This document shows positions 53,893 to 62,303 of a stretch of DNA of 64,000 bases, in pieces. Source of the stretch: Streptomyces fulvoviolaceus (GTDB taxonomy: Bacteria > Actinomycetota > Actinomycetes > Streptomycetales > Streptomycetaceae); contig NZ_JOEY01000005.1 of assembly GCF_000718165.1 (NCBI RefSeq), forward strand, positions 1-64,000. Direction: 5' to 3'. Under the pieces are notes generated by a model. It searched no databases, was not told where the DNA came from, and saw nothing but the letters and a program-made list of their open reading frames with translations. Each line of letters opens with the position of its first letter. Position 1 is the first letter of the stretch. The position numbers and the translations under genes are program-made.

Positions 53893-55164
53893 TTACTTGG
53901 TGAGGGAGTCGAGAGAGGGGCCGAGGATCCAGCTGGCGATCTCTCGGATCGCGCCGTCACCGCCGGGGAGGGTGGTGACCGCACGTGCGGCGCCGCGTAC
54001 GACGTCGTGGGCGCTCGCGACCGCCACGGGCCAGCCCACGAGGGCGAAGCACGGGAGGTCGTTGACGTCGTTGCCGACGTAGAGCACGCGCTCCGGCGCG
54101 ATGCCCTGCTCCTCGCACCACTGCTTGAGTGCGAGGTCCTTCCGGTCGATGCCGTGCAGCACGGGAATCTGCAGCTTCCGTGCGCGGGCGGCGACGACCG
54201 GGTTCTGCTCCGTGGACAGGATCAGCATCTTCTGGCCCGACTTGCGCAGGGCCGCGATGCCGAGTCCGTCTCCGCGGTGCACGGAGACGAACTCCTTTCC
54301 ATCGGCGTCGATCAGCACCCGGTCGTCTGTCTGGGTGCCGTCGAAGTCCAGTACGACCGCGTCGATGTCGGCGACGGTCGGCAGCGAACCGCGGCGGTCC
54401 GCGTCGAACAGGGGGGCCAGCGCGCGGGCGCGGGCCAGGTCGTGCGGGTCGTCGATCTCCAGCACGCGGGCGGGGTCCGTGCGGACCAGCTCGGTGCGGC
54501 CGAAGAAGCGGTGCTGGTGCTTGCGGAAGCCGGGCCCGGCCATCGCGTAGGCGGCGCCGGTCTCCAGGAGGTCCTGGGGGCGGTCCTGGCGGCGGGGGCG
54601 GAAGGACTTGTCGTGGTTGACGCCGTAGCCGCCGCCGGTGGCCGCGTCGGCCTCCGCGACGGTGCCCGGGGCGGCGGCTGCGTCGGCCCCCGCGTCGCGC
54701 CAGATGAACCCGTGGAAGGGGGCCACGGTCACGGCCGTGTCGGCGCCGTTCTCGACGACCGCGGCGGCCACCCCGTCGATGTCCTCGCGGACGATGAAGG
54801 GGCTGGTGCACTGCACGAACACCACCACGTCGACCACCGCTCCGTGCAGGGCCTCGTGGGTGTCCATGGCGTGCAGGACCGCGGCCTCGGAGGTCGCGGT
54901 GTCCCCGGCGATGGCGGCGGGCCGCAGCACGACCTCGGCGCCGGCCTCGCGGGCCGCGGCGGCGATGGCCTGGTCGTCGGTGGAGACGACCACATCCGTC
55001 ACCAGGCGGGTAGCGCGGCACTCGCGCACGGCACGGGCCACCAGGGGCACACCGCCCACGGAGGCGAGGTTCTTCGCGGGCACGCCCTTGGAGCCGCCGC
55101 GCGCGGGGATCACCGCGAGCACCCGGCGCACCGAAGCGCCTTGGCCCGCTTGCGGGTTGGACAT
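53893..55164 (-). CDS. neuA: CMP-sugar-acid synthetase fused to KdsC-like phosphatase
   Basis: The 423-residue protein has two domains. Residues ~12-245 are a cytidylyltransferase: VLAVIPARGGSKGVPAKNLA, VVVSTDDQAIAAAA and FVQCTSPFIVREDIDGV. Residues ~260-415 are a HAD phosphatase of the KdsC type: AVVLDFDGTQTDDRVLI, MLILSTEQNPVVAARA, and VLYVGNDVNDLPC. It would activate a nonulosonic acid with CTP and dephosphorylate its 9-phosphate. The ATG at 55164 has AAGGAG eight bases upstream. Such a fusion is known in some organisms; the exact sugar (Kdn or neuraminate) is inferred. Confidence 0.9.
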   Translation of the reverse strand: MSNPQAGQGASVRRVLAVIPARGGSKGVPAKNLASVGGVPLVARAVRECRATRLVTDVVVSTDDQAIAAAAREAGAEVVLRPAAIAGDTATSEAAVLHAMDTHEALHGAVVDVVVFVQCTSPFIVREDIDGVAAAVVENGADTAVTVAPFHGFIWRDAGADAAAAPGTVAEADAATGGGYGVNHDKSFRPRRQDRPQDLLETGAAYAMAGPGFRKHQHRFFGRTELVRTDPARVLEIDDPHDLARARALAPLFDADRRGSLPTVADIDAVVLDFDGTQTDDRVLIDADGKEFVSVHRGDGLGIAALRKSGQKMLILSTEQNPVVAARARKLQIPVLHGIDRKDLALKQWCEEQGIAPERVLYVGNDVNDLPCFALVGWPVAVASAHDVVRGAARAVTTLPGGDGAIREIASWILGPSLDSLTK

Positions 55165-55475
55165 GGGCTGTACTCCTTGGGCTCCTTGCGGAGGAATCGG
55201 GGCGGGCACGGCTTGCGTGCCGGTGGGGGGCGGGGTACCGGGGACCTGCGGCGCGGTGGCCGGGCCGGGGGCGCCTGCGGCTTGTTCGCCGGTCGGGGCC
55301 GACAGGCCTACGGCCGCCCGCGCGCCCACCGGCTCGGGCGCAGCCGGTGTCGGGGCGGCGCAGCCGCCCTCAAGGGGCGCGGGGCTGTGTCGATATGCGG
55401 CTCCGCCGCGGGGCGCGACCTGCCCGGACAGCGCCGCACCCGCCCGACGACCCGCTTCGGCACTCTCAAAGGCGC
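55165..55475. other. 311-bp spacer with inverted short repeat
   Basis: The stretch is open in one frame and would encode a Pro/Ala/Gly-rich chain, but I judge it as composition effect. At 55368-55421 it contains an inverted GCGGAGCCGC-family repeat (AAGGGGCGCGGGGCTGTGTC and onward). The ribosome site of the cytidylyltransferase lies at its end. Confidence 0.6.
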
Positions 55476-56846
55476 TCACAGCTCCCCCATCCGCCGGATC
55501 ACCGGAGCCACTCGCTGCACCCCGTGCCGGTACGCCCCCCGGGCCGCCCGGCGCACGATCTGCCGGACCGGGCCCGGCTCCTTGTCGGCGGCGGGGGCGC
55601 CGGGCAGCGGGCTGCCGTCGGGGCCGAGGTGGTGGCGGGCGAGGAGGCCGGGCAGATAGCCGGGCGCGGTCGCGGGTGTGTAGTACGGGGTCAGCGGGGG
55701 CAGCCCGGGCGAGCCGAGCAGCTTGGCGATGCGCTCGCGCGCCCCGTCGAAGGCGGTCGCGTACGAGCCTCCCCCAGAGGGGGGACCCCCAGCCGCCACG
55801 CCCTGCCGGGCCACCCACTCCTCGTCCGGCGCCGGCCGGTGCCCGGCGTCGAGCTGGTCCCAGGAGGCGAGGCACCCGGAGCCGACGAAGTGGTGGTTGC
55901 CGAGCACTTCGCGCACGCCGAGGTCGGTCAGGACGACCGTCGGGACACTGCGGTGCAGCGACTCCAGGGCGGCCGTCGAGCTGATGGTGACCAGCAGGTC
56001 GGTCCGGTCGAGGACCTCTCCCATGTGCCCGTACACGAGGCGGAAGTTGGGCGGCAGGTCGAGCTTCTGCGCCAGCTTCTGGTAGGGCAACTCCTCGATG
56101 TGCGTGGTGTGTTCGCCGGGCTTGGAGCGCAGCTTGAGCAGCACCTCGCGCTCCGGGTGCAGCCGTGCGTGCTTGACCAGCCGCTCCAGCAGGTACGTAC
56201 GGTCCTTGCGGCTGACCGGCACCGAGGGCTGGGCCGCGAAGACCACCGTGTAGGGGTCGTGCTCGCCCTCGTAGGAGGCCCCGCCGAGGAACGGCAGCGC
56301 CACCTCCGTGACCCCGGAGCTGTCGGCGCCCACCCCGTCGTAGACCGCCTGGAAACGCTCCGCGTCCTGGCGGGAGTTGGCGAGGACGAGGTCGGCTCCG
56401 TGCCGCAGGAGCAGACCGTCGGCGAGCTTCTCGTAGACGACGCCGACATAGCCGGTGACGACGACGGGACGCTTCTCGCGGCCCTCCCACACGCGCTTGA
56501 GGCCGTGCAGCATCGCCTGGACGCCGCCGCCGACGAGCGCGAGCACGACGATGTCGTACGACTCCTCGGCCATGGCGCGCAGGAACTCGACGGCCGTGAC
56601 CTCGCGCAGGGAGTCGGCGTGCACCCCCACCTCCGCCAGCTGGCGCGGAGTGGGTGTGGCCCGGCCGCGCAGCAGGAATCCGTCCAGGGCGGGGCCGACT
56701 TGCGCGTCGTCGCGCGGTCCGGCTTCCATGGACGGACCGGTCGAGCCGGGAGCGATCCGGCCCGCGGTCAGGGCACCCCATTTCCAGCGGGTGTCGGAGT
56801 CCGCGAGGACGGCGATTCGTAGGGGCTTCGTTGTACTTGGCGGCAC
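55476..56846 (-). CDS. DUF6716-type putative glycosyltransferase
   Basis: The 456-residue protein begins LRIAVLADSDTRWKWGALTA and has a GT-B-like layout, with VVVTGYVGVVYEKLADGLLL, ADLVLANSRQDAERFQAVYD, and near the end DLLVTISSTAALESLHRSVP. These match, from memory, the DUF6716 family found in sugar-acid polymer clusters of actinobacteria. It probably builds or modifies the polymer. GTG at 56846 (VPPSTTKPL) is chosen as the best start; an in-frame start at 56867 exists. It is divergent from the GT2 gene. Confidence 0.7.
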   Translation of the reverse strand: MPPSTTKPLRIAVLADSDTRWKWGALTAGRIAPGSTGPSMEAGPRDDAQVGPALDGFLLRGRATPTPRQLAEVGVHADSLREVTAVEFLRAMAEESYDIVVLALVGGGVQAMLHGLKRVWEGREKRPVVVTGYVGVVYEKLADGLLLRHGADLVLANSRQDAERFQAVYDGVGADSSGVTEVALPFLGGASYEGEHDPYTVVFAAQPSVPVSRKDRTYLLERLVKHARLHPEREVLLKLRSKPGEHTTHIEELPYQKLAQKLDLPPNFRLVYGHMGEVLDRTDLLVTISSTAALESLHRSVPTVVLTDLGVREVLGNHHFVGSGCLASWDQLDAGHRPAPDEEWVARQGVAAGGPPSGGGSYATAFDGARERIAKLLGSPGLPPLTPYYTPATAPGYLPGLLARHHLGPDGSPLPGAPAADKEPGPVRQIVRRAARGAYRHGVQRVAPVIRRMGEL

Positions 56847-57044
56847 AACGAAGACGCTAGGAAGCAATTTCTAGGTGCGGCCGAACCGCGAATCAACGAA
56901 AAGTTAACAACAGCCCACCGAGAGCCGAACTGGCCCGTGAAAGAGCTGGAAGTACACGTGGTGCACTATTCCGACACATGGAGTTCACCCCCCGTATGTT
57001 CACCGGAAAGTTCTCCAGCCGGGCCCGCTCCTAGTGTTTGTCGG

Positions 57045-58031
57045 GTGCCAAAGCTTTCCGTGATCGTGCCGTTCTACAACGTCCAGCAATACGCACCCGA
57101 GACCCTCAGAAGCCTTCGGCGAAACGCCCGGAGCGACTTCGAGTTCATCCTGGTCGACGATAAGTCGACAGATGAAACCCCGGCCATTCTCGAACGGGCT
57201 GCCGAGGAACTTTCGGACATCGCCCAGGTGAGACACATTCGCCATGAGAAGAACGGGGGGCTCGCCACCGCGCGCAACACCGGCCTGGACGCGGCGAGCG
57301 GGGAGTACCTGACGTTCCTGGACGGCGACGACTGGCTCGCCCCGGGCTACTTCGCCGAACTGGTCTCCTCCATCGAGGAGTTGGGCTGCGACTTCGTCCG
57401 TACCGACCACGTACAGGCGACCGCGCGTGCCCGGACCGTGCACCGGGCCCCGGTCGGGCTGCGCGGCCAGGTGCTGAACCCGCGCGAGGCGATCCTGCCC
57501 GCCGACCGCACGACCTCCGTGGACTACGCCTACGCCTGGGCCGGCGCCTACCACCGCCGGCTGCTCGACAAGGGCCTGCTGCACTTCACGGACGGGCTGC
57601 GGACGGCCGAGGACCGGCCGTGGATCTGGAAGCTGCACCGCGAGGCGGAGTCGTTCGCCGTGGTGAGCCTGCTGGGCGTGTTCTACCGGCGCGGGGTGGC
57701 CTCGTCGCTCACCCAGATCGGCGACGCCCGCCAGCTGGACTTCATCCGCGCCTTCGACCAGGTCGTCGAGGAGACGGCGACCGACCCGGACGCCGACAAG
57801 CTGCTGCCCAAGGCGGTGCGCACCTACTGCGCGATCATCGCCCACCACCTCGCCGACGAGTCCAAGTGGGAGCCGGCCGTGGCCAAGCAGCTGCGGGCGA
57901 TGAGCGCGGCGGCCATAAAGCGCATGCCCCAGGAAGCGCTCGGCGACGTCCTGGACACCATGGACTTCAGCCGCTCCTCCAAGCTGCGGCGGCTGCGGCG
58001 CCGCGTCACGACAGCGAAGGCGGCCGCCTGA
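57045..58031 (+). CDS. Family 2 glycosyltransferase
   Basis: The 328-residue protein begins VPKLSVIVPFYNVQQYAPET, followed by FILVDDKSTDETPAIL and EYLTFLDGDDWLAPGYFAEL, the nucleotide and metal-binding (DxD) motifs of GT2, fold GT-A. RTAEDRPWIWKLHRE is the catalytic region. It has no membrane helices. TAGTGT lies eight bases before the GTG and no ribosome site is seen, which fits a leaderless message. It shares one base with the next start (TGATG). Confidence 0.85.
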   Translation: MPKLSVIVPFYNVQQYAPETLRSLRRNARSDFEFILVDDKSTDETPAILERAAEELSDIAQVRHIRHEKNGGLATARNTGLDAASGEYLTFLDGDDWLAPGYFAELVSSIEELGCDFVRTDHVQATARARTVHRAPVGLRGQVLNPREAILPADRTTSVDYAYAWAGAYHRRLLDKGLLHFTDGLRTAEDRPWIWKLHREAESFAVVSLLGVFYRRGVASSLTQIGDARQLDFIRAFDQVVEETATDPDADKLLPKAVRTYCAIIAHHLADESKWEPAVAKQLRAMSAAAIKRMPQEALGDVLDTMDFSRSSKLRRLRRRVTTAKAAA

Positions 58032-59386
58032 TGACCCTTACCAACCCCCGTACCAGCCCTCGTACGACTCAGATCTTCTGCGCCTCGACGCTGTACGGCG
58101 CCGCCACCCTCGCCGCCGCGATCGACTCCGACCTCTTCGCGGAGGCGGAGCGCCGGGTGCTGCTGGTGTTCAACAACTCCGCGACGCCGGAGACGACCCC
58201 GGCCATCGACGAGATGCCGGGCTTCGAGCCGCTGCGCGACCACTTCGACGCGGTGCTCTCCTGGAACGAGGCCATCCGCCCCTTCCACCCCGGCGCGTGG
58301 ACCCCCCGCCCCGACGACATCCCGCTCTTCGAGCGCTACCTGCGGCTGCTGTGGGGCCTGGGCGACGACCGCGTCGAACTCGTCCTCGAGTCCATCCAGG
58401 TCACCCCGGCCCTGACCGTGGCCCAGCTGTTCACCGGCGCCCCGGTCGACGTCTACGCCGACGGACTGATGAGCTACGGCCCCACCCGCAACAAGCTGGA
58501 CCCGCTGGTCGGCACGCGCGTCCGCCGCCTGCTGCACCTGGACCTGGTGCCGGGCCTCACGCCGATGCTGCTGACCGAGTTCGAGGTGCCCGCGCAGGTC
58601 GTGCCGACGCCGGCGTTCCTGAAGGTGATGGGCGAACTCACCGTATCCGTACCGGAGTTGCCCGTCCTGCCCGACGAATCGGCGCTCCTGCTCGGCCAGT
58701 ACCTGTCCGCGCTGAACATCCTCTCCGCCAAGGAGGAGGAGGACCTGCACGTGCGGATGATGCGCGGGGCGGTAGAGCGGGGCCACCGCACGATCGTCTT
58801 CAAGCCGCACCCCACCGCGCCCGCCCGCTACAGCCGCGCCCTGGAGACCGAGGCCGAGAAGCTCGGCGTCGATCTCACCGTCCTGGACACACCCGTGCTC
58901 GCCGAGGTGCTGTTCGAGCAGGCCCGGCCCGCACTGGTCGTCGGCTGCTTCTCGACGGCACTGTTCACGGCTTCCGTGTTCTACGAGCTCCCGGTCGCCC
59001 GCATCGGCACGGAGCCGCTCCTGGAGCGTCTGACGCCCTACCAGAACAGCAACCGCGTCCCGGCCGTCCTGGCCGACGCGGTGCTGCCGGACCTGGAGGG
59101 GCGCGAGGGCGAGGACACGATCCCCGCAGACGACCTGAACGGCCTGGTCACCGCGGTCGGGTTCACCATGCAGCCGCAGATGCACCACGCCCTGCGCCCG
59201 GCGGCGGAACGCTACCTCTCGAAGCACTTCGCCCCGCGCACCCAGCGCTACTTCAAGCGCAAGCGCCTCACCTCGCTCGGCCTGCCCGGCGGGATCCCGG
59301 AACGCCTGGCGTTCCTTCCCCGCAACGCGACGGCACGGCGGGTGGTGCGGCGGGCCAAGGCCCTGAAGAAGGCCGTGAAGCGCTGA
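58031..59386 (+). CDS. Polysialyltransferase-family (PF07388-like) glycosyltransferase
   Basis: The 451-residue protein has the two motifs of bacterial polysialyltransferases: the HP motif in TIVFKPHPTAPARYS (about residue 260) and the S motif in ALVVGCFSTALFTASVFYEL (about residue 300). It begins QIFCASTLYGAATLAAAIDS. The family makes alpha-2,8- or similar sialic acid chains from CMP-sialic acid, so it may polymerise the nonulosonic acid made by the NeuB/NeuA pair. The C-terminus is strongly basic. Its stop codon lies inside a short tandem repeat. Confidence 0.8.
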   Translation: MTLTNPRTSPRTTQIFCASTLYGAATLAAAIDSDLFAEAERRVLLVFNNSATPETTPAIDEMPGFEPLRDHFDAVLSWNEAIRPFHPGAWTPRPDDIPLFERYLRLLWGLGDDRVELVLESIQVTPALTVAQLFTGAPVDVYADGLMSYGPTRNKLDPLVGTRVRRLLHLDLVPGLTPMLLTEFEVPAQVVPTPAFLKVMGELTVSVPELPVLPDESALLLGQYLSALNILSAKEEEDLHVRMMRGAVERGHRTIVFKPHPTAPARYSRALETEAEKLGVDLTVLDTPVLAEVLFEQARPALVVGCFSTALFTASVFYELPVARIGTEPLLERLTPYQNSNRVPAVLADAVLPDLEGREGEDTIPADDLNGLVTAVGFTMQPQMHHALRPAAERYLSKHFAPRTQRYFKRKRLTSLGLPGGIPERLAFLPRNATARRVVRRAKALKKAVKR

Positions 59387-59441
59387 GGGAAAAGGTCGCC
59401 GTGAAACGCTGACCGAAAGGGTCGCCGTGAAGCGCCGAGCG
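59372..59441 (+). repeat. Tandem 26-bp repeat across the polysialyltransferase stop
   Basis: Two full 26-base units (GCCGTGAAGCGCTGAGGGAA plus AAGGTC) and a third partial unit follow one another with few changes. The first includes the codons for the last residues (AVKR) and the stop. They appear to be duplicates of the gene's end. Confidence 0.8.
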
Positions 59442-59493
59442 AACCATAAGTGAACACGGCGGGCCTGGAACATGGCCCTCCAGTGGCCCTCCG

Positions 59494-59530
59494 GAAAAGG
59501 CCAGGTCATACCCTGTGATCTGGCCTTTTC
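59494..59530. terminator. Terminator after the polysialyltransferase gene
   Basis: GAAAAGGCCAGGTCA pairs with TGATCTGGCCTTTTC with one G-T pair across a seven-base loop. The A and T runs at the base allow function in both directions. Confidence 0.85.
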
Positions 59531-59582
59531 AATGTTTTGCAGAGCCTGGGACAAGCCGTGACCGCGGCCCTACCATCGCCGG

Positions 59583-60425
59583 ATGCGTATCCACCAGCTC
59601 GATGAAGCCAACGCCCGCATGCTGGCCCACGCACCATCCGTTCGGCCGGTTGCCACCAGCGACATCATCCGCACCCACCGCAAGAAGCACCCGTACCGGG
59701 GCTTCGCCGAGATCGACTCCCCCTATTGCCCGCCCTTCGTCATGTTCTGCGTGAACGACGACGCGGTCGCCCTCGACACCCTGTGGAACGGGCAGTTCGG
59801 CTACGAGCCCGGCAGCCTCGCCACCTGGGCCCGCCTTGCCGCGAGGAGCGCGACGATCGCCGACGTCGGTGCGCATGTCGGGTACTTCTCGATGATCGCC
59901 GCGCTCGCCAACCCGAAGGCGAGGGTCCACGCGTTCGAGCCGGTGGACCAGATCCACGCCCGGCTGTCGGTGAACGTCCGGTCGAACGGCGTCCAGAACG
60001 TGAAGCTCTACCAGGCCGGGGTGTCCGGCAAGGCGGGCTGGGCCGACATCAGCGTCCGCTTCTCGGGGAATCTCCTCTCGACGGGATCGTCGTTGGAGCA
60101 CGCCGCCGACGACGCCCAGCTGAAGCGCATCCAGCTGCTCCCCCTCGACGAGGTGTTCGCCGACAGCAAGCTGGACCTCATGAAGATCGATGTCGAGGGC
60201 CACGAGATGTCGGTCCTGGAGGGGGCCCGGCAGGTCCTGAAGCGAGACCGGCCGACCGTGCTGCTCGAGGCACTGGTGGGCGCACCGCTGGACGGGCTCC
60301 TCGCCGAGTTCGACCCTCTCGGCTACGACTCCCACTGGGTCACCGAACACGACGGCTCGCTCGTTCCGTCGTCCGCGCCTCGCCCACGCAAGACGCGCAA
60401 TCTGTTGTTCGTGCCCCGCGGTTAG
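59583..60425 (+). CDS. FkbM-family methyltransferase
   Basis: The 280-residue protein has the FkbM domain: IADVGAHVGYFSMIAALA (SAM motif I, about residue 95), VHAFEPVDQIHARLSVNV, and LDLMKIDVEGHEMSVLEGA (about residue 200). Members methylate hydroxyls of sugars or natural products. Given the location it may O-methylate the wall polymer. TACCAT lies six bases before the ATG with no ribosome site, which fits a leaderless message. Confidence 0.88.
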   Translation: MRIHQLDEANARMLAHAPSVRPVATSDIIRTHRKKHPYRGFAEIDSPYCPPFVMFCVNDDAVALDTLWNGQFGYEPGSLATWARLAARSATIADVGAHVGYFSMIAALANPKARVHAFEPVDQIHARLSVNVRSNGVQNVKLYQAGVSGKAGWADISVRFSGNLLSTGSSLEHAADDAQLKRIQLLPLDEVFADSKLDLMKIDVEGHEMSVLEGARQVLKRDRPTVLLEALVGAPLDGLLAEFDPLGYDSHWVTEHDGSLVPSSAPRPRKTRNLLFVPRG

Positions 60426-60540
60426 AACGCGACGGTGTGCCCCGGATCACCCGGCCGGCGAAGGGGACCGTGGACTGGCCGCTATCCGGCCCCTGTCTTC
60501 GAACTCCCACCGTCCGCCCGATCACGGGACGTCAGGACAC

Positions 60541-60676
60541 CTAAATGATTCGGACTTGCCCATGAGTCCCCCGAGTTGGTCACGGGTCATGCCCTTGCGA
60601 GTACGCAGAATCTGCGGCCGCCGCCCGACACCAACGGGTCGGCGGCGTACGGGTCCGGATTACCCTCTGGAGACAT
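60541..60676 (-). pseudogene. Remnant of an XRE/DUF5753-type regulator
   Basis: From ATG 60676, preceded by AGGAG, the frame reads MSPEGNPDPYAADPLVSGGG, the usual beginning of Streptomyces XRE regulators of the DUF5753 class. The frame is then lost; another frame continues LRTRKGMTRDQLGGLMGKSE, the helix-turn-helix start, and stops after a few residues. The remaining ~230 residues are missing. It is a decayed fragment beside the TnpB element. Confidence 0.65.
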
Positions 60677-60797
60677 CACGGCCTTGTACTCCTAGCGCTG
60701 TTTCATCACTGCCACGGTACGGGGGAAGCCCGCTCCCGCGTGAGGGCATCGGCAGAGATGGGGGCCATACCCGAGGCGGTAGAAGAACGGCCGGTGG

Positions 60798-60834
60798 TTG
60801 ACTGCTCCCCTCCCTGAGGGAAGGGATTCCTGGC
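60798..60834 (-). mobile_element. Right end of the TnpB element
   Basis: After the tnpB stop the minus strand reads GAATCCCTTCCCTCAGGGAG, then GGGAGCAGTCAA, a short hairpin followed by the TCAA edge typical of IS200/IS605-type right ends. It is also the expected 3' end of the omega guide RNA, with guide sequence just beyond at lower coordinates. The border is approximate. Confidence 0.6.
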
Positions 60835-62031
60835 TCAGGCCGCCTCCCGGAGCAGCGCTCCGGGAGGTCTTACGCCCTCGACACCAGCCGGGTCCAGACC
60901 TGCCCGGAGAAGCATCACGCGCGCGGAGTTCTTGTCCCTGGACGAGACGGCTCCGCATGCGGTGCAGGTGTAGGTGCGTTCCGACAGCGGAAGGGCGTGC
61001 TTGGTTCTCGCTCCGCACCGTCCGCAGTCCATCGTGGTGTGGGCGGGATGCACCAGACGCACGTCCCGCCCGTGCTTGCGCCCCATCTCCAGTAGGGCCT
61101 TCTTCGTCGCGCCGATTGCGGCGTCCGCCGCCTTGCGCGCCATGCTCGTCTTCGCAAGGAACTTCGGCCTGAAGTCCTCCGCCGCGATCACGTCATGATC
61201 CCGCACGACGCGTTAGGCCCACTTACCGGCCGTGTCCTGTCGTTGCCGGGCGATCTTCTGGTAGGTCTTCGCCCGCCACCGTTTCGCTTCTCGGTAACCC
61301 TTCGACGCCGCCTGCCCCTTCTTCGGCTTGCGGCGGGCCATCATCCGGTCGTAGCGCGACAGCTTCGCCTTGGCCTTCTTGCCATGCTCGGGGTGGGAAA
61401 GGTCGTGGGCGTCCGAGGTAGTGGTCGCGATCTCCGCAACACCCCAGTCGACTCCGAGCGCCTGGCCGGTCGTTGGCAGCGGTTCGAGCAGGGCGGGGAC
61501 GACGAACGAGGCGTACCAGTCACCGGCAGCATCCCGATGCACACGTACGCTCGTCGGTTCGGCGGGCAGGTCACGGGACCATACGACGGTCAGGACGATC
61601 CCACCTGCCAGATGCAGCCGCCCGTCTTTGAGCCGGAAACCGCGCCGCGTGTAGTTCAGACTCGGGTCCGCCTCGTGCTTCTTCTTGTAACCAGGCGTCC
61701 CCGCCCGTCGTGCGACGGGGAGGCCCTCCTTGATGTCCTTCAGGGCCTTGGCGCGGGACTTGCCGAAGTCGCGGACGAGTTGCTGCTGCGGCACGCTGGC
61801 TCCCTCGGTCAGCCAGGGCGTGATCGCACGCGCCTCGGTCAGCATGCGATCCAGCCGAGCCGGACCGCACTCCTCTCCCTCCGCGTGGGCCTTCTTGGAG
61901 CGGGCCACGCACTCGTTCCAGACCCACCGGCCCCGCCCCCACTCCCGTAGGAGCATCGCCCGCGCGGTGGACGACACCCGCAGCCGGTACGTGTACCGGA
62001 CATGTCCCGCTCCATCCGTGTCCTTCGCCAC
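60835..62031 (-). pseudogene. tnpB: tnpB (RNA-guided nuclease of IS200/IS605 type) with in-frame stop
   Basis: From the GTG at 62031 (VAKDTDGAGHVRYTYRLRV, with AGGGGGCGG upstream) the frame gives a standard TnpB of ~398 codons: FGKSRAKALKDIKEGLP, RuvC-I aspartate in LGVDWGVAEIATT, RuvC-II glutamate in HDVIAAEDFRPKFLAK, zinc finger CGRCG...CTACG, and RuvC-III aspartate in SSRDKNSARVMLLRAG. A TAA at 61213-61215 breaks the chain between GKWA and RVVRDHDV, in the same frame. All catalytic residues remain, so one base change would restore it. There is no tnpA nearby. Confidence 0.85.
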
Positions 62032-62303
62032 CGTCGCACCGCCCCCTGACGATCGGTCCCGCCTCACCGGAATTACCCGGCCTCCACCGCTGGACCGTAT
62101 GTGTGACACCCGCACATCCGTCCCAGAATCCGCCACCACCCCAACCAGTGAAAAATGGAACAGGGGTTCACACCCCTCCTGCTCCGCCGCACCGGTGACA
62201 CGGGAGTATCTGCATACGGGGAACCGGACACGGCGACCCGCGCCCCGCCGTGGCGCGGCTTCGCCTCCGCGGAGGCGTCGCCGGCCACGACGGTCGCCAT
62301 CGG
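62032..62303. other. 272-bp spacer upstream of tnpB, probable left end
   Basis: No gene is evident. AGGGGT-tcac-ACCCCT at about 62163-62178 is a small hairpin that may mark the left end of the TnpB element. The region is less G+C rich around 62140-62165. Confidence 0.4.

Noticed and set aside
55165..55475. Proline-rich extension of the CMP-sugar synthetase or a separate gene
   Set aside because: A strong ribosome site lies right before the internal ATG at 55164, and the stretch contains an intergenic repeat.
60835..62031. Frameshift in tnpB
   Set aside because: Counting codons shows both halves are in the same frame; the defect is one TAA stop codon.
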